The notes under the pieces: generated by a model
The model's input: only the letters and a program-made list of their open reading frames with translations
Databases searched by the model: none
Told to the model about the DNA's origin: nothing
In this document: positions 55,701 through 64,000 of the stretch, piece by piece
Numbering within the stretch: position 1 is the first letter of the stretch
Layout of the letters: each line of letters begins with the position of its first letter
NCBI GenBank assembly: GCA_963513935.1
Contig: OY740768.1
Coordinates: forward strand, 41,596,368 to 41,660,367
Origin: Aphrophora alni
Lineage: Eukaryota > Arthropoda > Insecta > Hemiptera > Aphrophoridae
Length of the DNA stretch: 64,000 bases
Direction: 5' to 3'
Translations under genes and position numbers: made by a program

Positions 55701-58504
55701 GTTATGAGTATGGATGTATAAAAGTAGAGTCAACAATCTTAAAATCAGTAAATGCGTTGACAGGAGAAGAAAGGAAGATTACAAGCTATTGTAGAAGACT
55801 TAATTTCTCAAAATATAATTTTAAGATTTCGATCAATTTAAAAAAATATATAAAGTTTTAATTCAAACCATTGTGACAAATCACTAGGAAAAGTAAATTA
55901 TGGTTCAGGAATAATTGAAATAAATAACTTTGACGCAGAAAATAAAAACTTTATTTATGTGTAGATTTTATTTCTCAAAAAGTTGATAAGGTATTCTATA
56001 CTGTATTTTTTCCCATAAAAAATTCATGGTGAAAAACTGAGCAATTACAATACGTATTAACTTTTTCTTTCTCAAATATAAGGAGTTATAGAGATAATAC
56101 TAATTTTGGTTTTGGTGAAATATGCGTGTGGAAATTAGTGTTTTTCATTAAAAATATATTAATATAAATACAAATCATAATACCATATATTAAAATAACC
56201 AATGTCAATGTTTCTGATGCCATGTTTAAAGGTTACTGAAATGTAATGTATAAAATAAGTACCTAATGAGTTTCCCAATAATATGATAATCAAGGCTTAT
56301 AACATGATACTAGACAGAGAGTTGGTTATAATTATGGAACCAAATGATTCTGTCTAACAGTACTTCAGTGCCAAATGTTTTCCAATATAAGTAAAAATAT
56401 TAACAGGACTTTTATATAAAGAGGAAGTTGGATTTTCTATTATTAATATTTATAAGTGGATAATTCGTGTACAATAGATAATCAAAGCTTACTATAAAGA
56501 CAAGAATATTGTGGCTGTAATTAAAGATTATAGAATAAACATTAAAAATACTCTATGAGATAGTCCAGTATAACCTGGTTAATGAGTTTAGATACAATAT
56601 TACGTTAGATAAAATATGAAGTTAACAAATAATAATAGTGATGTAATTTAAAATAAAAAATAAATACATTTCATAATGCAATTACTAATACCTTCTGTCT
56701 ATCTCAAAAATGGGTCTGTCTTCTTGGATAGGTATGAATTGATCTTCAAATTGTTGATCCAAAGGCAGTGGAACAGCCAATTGTTCTCTTTCTGGTTCTT
56801 CTGGAGGAATTATTTGCCTACGACGACGGGGTCTCCGTCGAGGAGGTGATTCTTCGTCATCAGAATTCCTTTATTATAAATAATAAAACCTATAATTACA
56901 ATCTTATAGGTATAATATTTATAAAAGTGATATTATTTTACTATTCTACAAGTTAACTGGGCCTTTTTTAATGAAAGAAGAATACAGGTTGTAAATAAAA
57001 TAATAAACTGTAATTTACTATTTTGTTTTAAAGCAAAGTTAAATTTTGTGTGTCTGGTTTTTTTACAAGAAATTAAAGATGAAGGAGAATGATTTGGTTC
57101 AGTATAGAAACCCTTAGTTTTCAGGTCATCATCATTTAGGTTTACATCAATTAGTAATTTATAAAATTACGTGAGTAGTATAGGACGTGGGACTTCTGGC
57201 CCAAGCGATTTGAAGTATTTTAAAAACCGATTGGGGAAATTGCTGCTGGATCTGAAGGTTGTATTCTGGCTCAAGTTTAGCATGTACAAGATATGTTAAT
57301 CCTTTTACCTGAAAATCAGATTCTAGGTGGCTCAACCTCAATTCACTCGTATCATCAAAATATAGTTTAAACGATATGAGGAACAAAAGATTATTTTCAT
57401 TCCACATATCGTCAAAAAAGGTTTTAGCCAATCTCAAACCATTTTTTTACTTTTTCTCTTTACCACTTTCTAGTTTTTTTCTCTCTCTCTTATATAGAAT
57501 TAAAGCGAAAAAAAAAAAAAAAAAAGTTTTGCTAAACTATATTTTTATCACAAATGTTACAAATGATTACTTCTCAAAACTATCAACCCAGAAATATTTA
57601 TTTTCTCTCAACATTGATATTACACTATCAAAGGAAAACCATGAGACAATAAATACAATACAACCATACATAAATGACCGCATATTGGAGGATCATCTTA
57701 ATCTTGAATTCTATGTTTGTTGAAAAACAAATTATTTTTACATAGATATTTTACAATTTCTAAAGGAGGATTGGTATCACCGTATGAATTGAAATAATAT
57801 TTTTTAAACTTTATCCTTATAGTATGCTGTCCAATATGAACCATTTGAACTTGAATCACCCAAGGTAATTACACTGCATTCTATTATTTTTGGAAACTTT
57901 ATAAAGGTTTCTTATACACAAAAATAGTAATTTATTTGCTTTCTCTATTAAAAAGGTAAGCATTCTGTAAAACATTTCTTACTTCCAACTTTAGTAACTT
58001 TGTAACTTTTTTTTTCCCTGTGAAAAATTGGAGTAGCATTATCATATAATTATAATTTATAGCTCTCTCTGTCATAAGCAATAATATCACTATTCTTTGA
58101 AATTAGATGTCAGAAAGGTACTTTAACGTTAAAAGGAAGAACAGATTGAAGGTTGCATGGACAATAGGCCTACCTTTATACTATAATAAGGTATCGACAA
58201 TCTCAAAAATAATTTCTGACTTTATATTTACATTTTACCAGACTTTTAAAATTATTGTCATAGTTATACTTACATCTTTAAAATGAAATACATCCTGGTA
58301 GGCTTATAAGAAAAATATTAGGTTTGTAAGTTTTATTAAACCTATGTCCACTATTATTGCACTTATACTAATACAATTTTTACTCTCATTTATCTTATTA
58401 TAATGTATTTTTTGTTTAATTTATTTAGCTTTTGCATATTTTTTTCTGCTAATTCAATTGTCTTGCATCAATTTGTATGAGTCCTACATTCTCTCAATTC
58501 TTTT

Positions 58505-58543
<39 letters not shown>

Positions 58544-59156
58544 GTAAAATATGTTTTAGTAACTCATTTTCTTACTCTTTAAATCAACGGACATTTATTA
58601 AATATTTGAGATTAGCAAAACAACGTTCAAAGGACTTGTTAACAGATATATGTACATAAAAATGAAGTTTTTGCAATATACATCTATATTTTTAATTTTT
58701 GACTCAAGTTAAAGAAATTTATTGTCAATGTCCAAGATAACATGACAAAATGGGACCTAATTTTGATATAAGAGCGGCTGTGTAATAGATATATTTCCAA
58801 AGGAAGTTGGAAAATAAATTGTAAGTATAGTAGTGTTTAATTTTCAGAATTAAGCTAATGGCCATTTTCTTTCATTAATAAATAACTTAGCTTTAATAAC
58901 TAATATAAATAATATACATAGGTTCACGTCTTGGTCGCCGCAATCTTGGTCGCCGCAATCTTGGTCGGGGAGTAACAGGCTGTTCTTCAGGTAAAGGTGG
59001 AATCACCTCCACTTGATCTCCTATTAATGGTGGACCAACTAATTGCTGTTCTTCCGGTAATTGAAGTTGAAAAGGATCAATCACTTGTAATGTCTCTCCT
59101 ATTAATGGTAGCTCAGGTATTATTTGTTGCTCTTCAAGTACTTGTAGTTCATCGGT
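52606..59156 (-). CDS. Candidate Rad21/Rec8-like kleisin, 3' half of gene
   Basis: Four minus-strand exons join in phase: 59156-58918, 56868-56692, 52964-52840 and 52784-52606. The first two encode a low-complexity region with LPEEQQ, RPRLRRPRLRRPRREP and then SDDEESPPRRRPRRRRQIIP. The third reads SWTKEDLLNKLKGMRGIIKF, TDICPRGTSKLTAATMFILL. The fourth continues KAHSQHQRFKKG and on to a stop. A disordered acidic/Pro/Arg-rich middle followed by W.K....L......I.....C......AA..F..L is the layout of cohesin Rad21/Rec8 proteins, whose C-terminal winged helix binds the SMC1 head. The family's usual final residues are not matched, so the last exon may be wrong. Upstream exons with the N-terminal domain were not found; they may lie beyond 64000. 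Confidence 0.42.
52840..52964 (-). CDS. Exon with kleisin-like winged-helix sequence
   Basis: Strong splice sites on both sides: TTTGTAATTTCAG|AAGTTGG and CTTATCA|GTAAGTATC. 125 nt; enters in phase 2 and leaves in phase 1. Encodes SWTKEDLLNKLKGMRGIIKF, TDICPRGTSKLTAATMFILL. The other two frames contain stops or lack this pattern. Best-supported exon of the gene. Confidence 0.65.
52965..56691 (-). other. Putative intron of the minus-strand gene
   Basis: Would be a 3.7-kb GT-AG intron. Starts of repeat-like sequence (ACAGTGTCTAGAAAATATTG at 53164) and AT-rich stretches; no element identified with confidence. Confidence 0.4.
56692..56868 (-). CDS. Arg/Pro/Glu-rich exon of minus-strand gene
   Basis: TTTATAATAAAG|GAATTC to GACAGAAG|GTATTAG; 177 nt, phase 2 in and out. 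Encodes NSDDEESPPRRRPRRRRQII, then PPEEPEREQLAVPLPLDQQF. GC content is higher than the flanks and only this frame is open, which supports a real exon. Confidence 0.6.
56869..58917 (-). other. Putative intron; no element identified
   Basis: GT-AG intron of about 2 kb. Includes poly-A/T runs at about 57510 and 58510-58539. An open frame at 57159-57437 has a donor-like CAG|GTAAAA but is out of phase with both neighbouring exons. Confidence 0.4.
58918..59156 (-). CDS. Pro/Glu-rich exon with tandem RPRLR repeats
   Basis: CTTATTACAG|ACCGAT to CCTAT|GTATATT; 239 nt, phase 0 in and 2 out. Encodes TDELQVLEEQQIIPELPLIG, repeated LPEEQ and PLIG words, then PRPRLRRPRLRRPRREP. A 15-bp unit (CGACCAAGATTGCGG) is tandemly repeated at the 3' end. 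The donor is weak. Confidence 0.55.
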
Positions 59157-59476
59157 CTGTAATAAGGCTATGTACATTATAATGCAATGCACATTTAAAC
59201 ACAGATTTCTATGATCTCTAGCCAGAAGTCTGATTTTAGAATATGTAGTTTTAGAAACATTTATACACATGAAATAAAAAATAATATTACTAGAGAGTAT
59301 GGATTATTCAAATAAAAATGAAAAATTAATGTACTGTGTATTCCCGATTATCTGCGAAATTGGGTGGCACAGACATAGCGGATAATAAAAATCACAGATA
59401 ATCTGCAAAAATGCTAAAAATAAAGGGAAACTACTATAATAAAAAGATAGTTTTGACATAAAAAGACTTTAATATA

Positions 59477-61644
59477 CAGTAATCCCTCTGCATTCTGTAA
59501 CCGCATTGGTATTCGCTGTTTTGATTATTCGAGGTCGCTAAAAAAAAACCCTGTGTGAAATGTGTGAATACAAGTGGACTTGTCCAAATGAAGGTTAATG
59601 GCATACTGTATTGTACACTACCGTACTGTACAGTGATTTATTGCAGGGTCCACTAAAGAATACCATTAAGGGAAGGGTTGTGTGATCTTGACCATGATCT
59701 TGAAGGTGGTAATCGCCGATGTGTGCCATTGTCAAGGCTAGTGACATCTCCATTTAGTGTTGTACTGTACAGCAAATTGTATTGTGAGTGTTATACGTAC
59801 AGTTTTACTTGGTGTTATTTCCTCCCATGTTTTATTTTGTTAGGATTTTGATAGTACTGTAAGTATACATACCGTACATAGTTACGTTATCTGTTTCTTT
59901 TAAATTTTTTCAAAAATGTCCACATGTATAGAAAAAAAAGGCTAAAACAAATCATGCTTTTAATAAAAAAAAATTGAACTTCTTGATTGGCTTAAAATTG
60001 GCGAAGGTGTAGCCTCAGTGCCAAGGTTTTTTTTAAAGTAAACGAACGGTTCGGTACATTAAGAAAAAGGAAGAAAACATTCGTAAAAGCGTAAAAGAAA
60101 GCTCTTCACAATCGGCAAAGGTTACATCTGTGTGTCGCCATTATACCATTTTGTTCAGCAAGATGCTGAAAGCAGTGTCACTGATAGACCCGTCTTTTGA
60201 GCTAGTAAAGGCTGGTTCAAAAATTAAAAAAAAAGAGTTTTACTCCATATTGTAAAAATTACTGGAGAAATAGCATCAGCTGACCATGAAGCAGCAAACT
60301 CTTATCCAAATGAGTTTTACAAATTTACAACGGAGAAAGGATAACATACCAGATCAAGTTTTTAACGTGGACGAAACTGGCTTATTTTGGAAGCTAACAA
60401 GAAAGCATGGGTAACTGCCAATGTTTTTACTGAGTGGTTTGATTTTTTGTAAAAGAAGCTGAACGTTATTTAAAATCAAAGTCTTTGCCATTCAAAGTTC
60501 TCCATGTAATTGATAACGCGCCTGGACATCCAGGAAACCTTACACATCCCAACGGGGAAGTCTTATATCTTCCACAGCTTTGTTGCAACCTTTAGACCAA
60601 GGAATTATAGCAGCTTTCAAAGCATATTACCTACGGCTAAATCTGAGTAGGCTATTACGCAATTTGGAAGAGGATGTAATAGTTATTAATAACTGGAAAA
60701 ATTATATCACAGACTGCATTGGAAATATAAAGGATGCAATTGATGAAATTAAATTGCCAACAATCAATGCTTGCTGGCAAAAATTATGGCCAGAAGCTGT
60801 TTTAGAATTTAAATGAAACTTTGACAGAAATTATATCGATAGCTCGTAAAATCGAAGGCGATGGCTTCAAGGAAATAGAAGCCTCTGACATCCTTGAACT
60901 TTTGGAAGATAATGATGACGAACTAACAGAGGAAGATCTGGAGGAGATTATAAAAGATACGCCTAATATAATGAGCCAGGATGACGAAGACGAAGAACTA
61001 GAAAATGATGTTTCTCAAAGTCAAATTAATTTAAAAGAAGTGACTAAAATTTTTTGATTAGCGAAAGAGTTAGCTACAAAACTGTCAGAAGTCGATCCTT
61101 CTCTTGAATGGTCAATTAAATTCAGTCGAGAACTTGAGATGGCATACGCCGTACAACGAAGTGCGAAAAGAACTAGAAATGAATAAAAAAACAATCAAAG
61201 ATTACAAGTTTTTTAAAACTTTAAAAAAATTAGGTTAATTAATTTGTTTTAGTTGTTTTATTTTTGTAATTGTAGTGTTTTAGATTGCTCAGTGATAAGT
61301 ATTTCCATAGCAGACTGTACGGTTCTTAGATTTTAGTGACTGTGTCAATGATTATGTATTTAGTGTTATGAAACTGAAGTTACCATTTACGGGATAAGCA
61401 GGATACTTTATTCAAAAATAAAGTAAATAAAATGTAAGTAAACATGAAATTTATTATCTTATGTAAGTTAATTACGTATAGCTACTATATTAGTACATAA
61501 TGTTTTAAAATGTTCTATACAGTAAATCACGAATATAACCTCTCTTTTCCGCTAAAGATTTGATTTTACGCTATTCGCAGTTTTGTTATTCGGGTTACTG
61601 TACTTTTTCGGAACATATCCCCCATGAATAGCGAAGGATTGCTG
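59477..61644 (+). mobile_element. Inner Tigger (pogo) element, 2.2 kb
   Basis: Starts CAGTAATCCCTC after TA (59475-59476) and ends GAAGGATTGCTG before TA (61645-61646). The inverted repeats are imperfect. Both ends contain TATTCGCTGTTTTG / CGCAGTTTTGTTATTCG-type subterminal sequence. It encodes a degenerate transposase on the plus strand. Confidence 0.85.
59925..61185 (+). pseudogene. Tigger-type DDE transposase
   Basis: Plus-strand pieces in order: LLDWLKIGEGVASV near 59975 (end of the first HTH region); a second HTH region with RYIKKKEENIRKSVKESSSQ; DQVFNVDETGLFWK at 60354-60395 (first catalytic Asp); KVLHVIDNAPGHPGN at 60497-60540 (second Asp); and LLQPLDQGIIAAFKAYYLRL from 60577 (third Asp), open to 60813. 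After a frame change 60821-61057 continues with an acidic tail, LEDNDDELTEEDLEEI. This is the standard layout of Tigger/Jerky DDE_1 transposases. Sequence between the first and second Asp is shortened, and frameshifts and stops are present, so it is inactive. Confidence 0.9.
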
Positions 61645-62405
61645 TACTGTACATAAAACACATAGTACACAGTAAAAACCTATAAATAAAAAAAAAATTT
61701 AATATTCATTTTACATGAAATAGAAAAGTGTAATAAATATAAAGTTTTTGTAGTAAAACAAAAAAACAATACAGGAAGTATATAACGCTACACTAGTACA
61801 GTACTGAAATTTAATTACCTAATAGTTAAAAAAAAAAATCAAACAGTCATTAGAAACATTGTTTTTCTTTTACTGAGAAAACACGTCTCTCGATTCTTGA
61901 CTGGACTTTTCTTAGCATCAATTTTTCAGCTAACTACGCGTCATCGTCTTATTCCTCTAAATAATAGAGCAGTGAGCAGTTCATTGATGAGCAAAGGCCA
62001 CTTCGTGTGTCAATCCAACCACTCTAGACAGTAAGCCTATCTCTACTGCACAACTTCGTTATCATAGTTTTACTGGTTGTTACCCATACCAAACAGGTAA
62101 AGAGAACTGTAAAAAATTTTCCGCAAGACTCGCGGATAATTGAGAGTACACTGTATTTTGATTTCTATCCTATTATTGTAGGGCTATAAATCATTCAAAT
62201 TATATTCCAAAATTCACGCTTATGAAAAATAAAAATTAATAAAACTTTTAACATAAAACAAATTGAGTAAAATATTGATTTATATACATAAAAAGAATAC
62301 GTAATATTTAATTTTTTTACATGCGGTTTAATGCAAAATAGTATTTTTCTTCTAAATATAGTATGTTTAGTTAACAATATCTCTAAAATAAAAATGTTAA
62401 AAATA

Positions 62406-63412
62406 TTAACACTTTAACCGTATCATGAATTTTCATTCACTAACAGTATCATCATTTTTTCTCCATTTAAAGTTATTTTTTTACTTGAATCTCAAGATTT
62501 ATTTCAATTTAGGTTCAATTTAACTTACATGTATGTATGAATTAAAATTTGGCATTACAGTGCTTTAAATTTTTTTAATTTGTACCATTTTGTAAATAAT
62601 CTGTTATAATATGTGTATAAGGAAATGGAGGGAAAAAAATGTTTTTGACAAAAAACACTATTTGTTTATTTATTTTCAAAACAATTTCTAGCCCTTCTTG
62701 TCGGGCCGGGAAGTGTTCCTCTCAAAATGTTGTGTTGGAGTGTTCGTCTTTTTATTTTCTTCTCTTTCGCAGCAAATACTGTCATCTTTACCCTAAAAGA
62801 ATTCAGACTCCCCCTCCGGAAGAACAAAATTTTCAACAATATAATGCATATCATTTCCATCCTCTATTCAGGGTTCGTCATTTAAACTACTCCCGTTACT
62901 AGTTTCCCTGTCAGCATCAGAAACCAAATAATCAGGATCTTGATCCGAATCATCCACATCTTCATCACTTTCTTCCTCTATGTTGTTGTAAAGGAGTTAC
63001 AAAATATGATCATTGAAGTCAGCGTAATTCACTCTTATATCTTGGGAATGAGCCATGTAAAACACAAAATAGATAGGGAACCCAAAAACAAAAACTATGT
63101 GCAATAATATGTACACTGGTAGATACACCCACAAAATTTCAAACGTAATGCGTATCATCCGGCATCGCAGGCCGGGACTCGCCAGACACTAAACGTATTG
63201 TCCGGTACAGAAGACCGTAACAAAAACAATAAAACACTGCTATATGCAGAATGACAGCTCAAGGCCAACTGAAGGCTAAAAATAAGTATTGGACAGAAGC
63301 TACTTGACAGTTACTGAGCGGGAGAAATCAATCGAAGTATCAGGTGTGCCAATTTTGTAGAGCCAAAATTCCTGTCCGGTCTCCGAGACCGGTGATACGG
63401 TTAAAGTGTTAA
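62406..63412 (-). mobile_element. piggyBac-like element, 1.0 kb, long perfect TIR
   Basis: TTAA at 62406-62409 and 63409-63412 with CACTTTAACCGTATCA and its exact reverse complement TGATACGGTTAAAGTG inside, a 16-bp perfect terminal inverted repeat. A 17-bp palindrome, CCGGTCTCCGAGACCGG, lies at 63376-63392 next to the right end, with weaker relatives near 63157 and 63199. Contains an N-terminal transposase remnant on the minus strand. Confidence 0.9.
62868..63056 (-). pseudogene. piggyBac-like transposase, acidic N-terminus
   Basis: From the ATG at 63056: MAHSQDIRVNYADFNDHIL, a stop, then NNIEEESDEDVDDSDQDPDY, LVSDADRETSNGSS. The acidic Asp/Glu/Ser-rich start is the usual beginning of piggyBac-family transposases. 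No catalytic domain follows inside the element. Confidence 0.65.
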
Positions 63413-64000
63413 TGTCAATACAAAGTTTAATAAAATTACTTGTTTATCCCTTTCATTTATCACAATTTACATCAGCTTAAAAATACGTTTAAACCATAGT
63501 GAAATTTTTTTAAATAAAAAATATATAATTATTGAATAATCAAAAAGAATATCAAGATTTAAATACAAATTACTCTGATCCAAAACTCCAGTCTAGTCGA
63601 TAAGAAATATTAAGATCAGGGGTTATAAAATAAACTTCCAGATTAAAAAAAAATACTTTAAGTATATATATAACATGTTACAATATGTTTACCTAATTAA
63701 TTAATTCTACAACATCAGTTTATTTAAAACTCAATCATTTTTATAATTAAATAAGTATTATTTGTATAAAGAAGAATTTGTTATAAAGACTAGGCGATTT
63801 GTTTGGAAGTCTAATTTATTTCAAATGTAATAGTTAGGTCAGAAAGGTTGATACAATCTATAAATGTTTGGAGTGTTATTTTAAATAGTTTCCAGTGGTT
63901 ATTTCTCATTAATTGTGACTATACAAAACGCCACAGTTATAAATAATCATATTTAATACCATATGATCCATTAACATAAAATCATTCACATCATAATAAT
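63413..64000. other. No gene recognised
   Basis: AT-rich sequence to the window end without a supported feature. Confidence 0.5.

Larger units (their letters stand above)
59334..62153. mobile_element. Outer Tigger-type element hosting a nested Tigger
   Basis: Left end TACTGTGTATTCCCGATTAT with CTGCG; right end, reversed, TACAGTGTACTCTCAATTAT with CCGCG. These form an imperfect terminal inverted repeat flanked by TA, with the CAGTGT...GATTATC-GCG pattern of Tigger-like elements. Its own sequence is limited to 59334-59476 and 61645-62153; no transposase is left, so it was a MITE or was deleted before or after the inner insertion. Confidence 0.75.

Noticed and set aside
57159..57437. 92-codon open frame on the minus strand with internal CAG|GTAAAA
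   Set aside because: No acceptable acceptor upstream, phase mismatch with neighbours and no known motif.
1..64000. CRISPR arrays, bacterial promoters, riboswitches, rRNA or tRNA genes
   Set aside because: No regularly spaced direct repeats, no rRNA-like conserved blocks and no complete cloverleaf with A and B boxes seen by eye; the window is eukaryotic.

Overview
This is eukaryotic DNA, AT-rich and crowded with decayed transposable elements. It holds one clearly identifiable host gene and part of a second. Spliced genes with GT-AG introns, canonical AATAAA signals, TTAA-flanked piggyBac-like elements, Tigger/pogo, mariner, Crypton and RNase H-bearing LINE relics together point to an arthropod, most likely an insect. 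The abundance of these DNA transposon families would suit a hemipteran, but the species cannot be fixed from the sequence. No bacterial operons, CRISPR arrays, rRNA or convincing tRNA genes were seen.

Host gene 1 (14001-40149, + strand) is RNASEH2A, the catalytic subunit of ribonuclease H2. Six exons join in consistent phase into a 951-nt reading frame (316 residues plus stop) spread over 26 kb. All four catalytic acidic residues and the GSGYP motif are present. Its five introns carry most of the window's transposon fossils, including a 410-bp near-perfect palindrome ending 58 bp before exon 2.

Host gene 2 (about 52606-59156, - strand, 5' part outside what I can see) is inferred from four phase-compatible exons: two acidic, proline- and arginine-rich exons followed by a C-terminal domain resembling the Rad21/Rec8 kleisin winged helix. 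This assignment is tentative.

Mobile elements by region: 1.6-9.4 kb, three TTAA-bounded piggyBac-like elements and a long-TIR foldback; 12.8-20 kb, three relics of different DDE-type or transposon-associated proteins; 21-28 kb, the palindrome and three LINE 3' ends; 32-37 kb, two inverted Tigger copies flanking a mariner relative and a piggyBac fragment; 37.9-39.3 kb, two piggyBac MITEs; 40.6-44 kb, a piggyBac gene split by a mariner; 44.6-45.5 kb, a mariner relative; 49.3-51.3 kb, a Crypton-type tyrosine recombinase split by a piggyBac MITE; 59.3-62.2 kb, a Tigger nested inside another Tigger; 62.4-63.4 kb, a piggyBac-like element.

The most interesting cross-window pattern is that nearly every piggyBac-like family carries its own palindromic motif beside the terminal repeat. 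In two families this is arranged as a 41-42 bp double unit with the same flanking octamer but a different palindrome. This looks like a diversifying set of transposase-binding sites.
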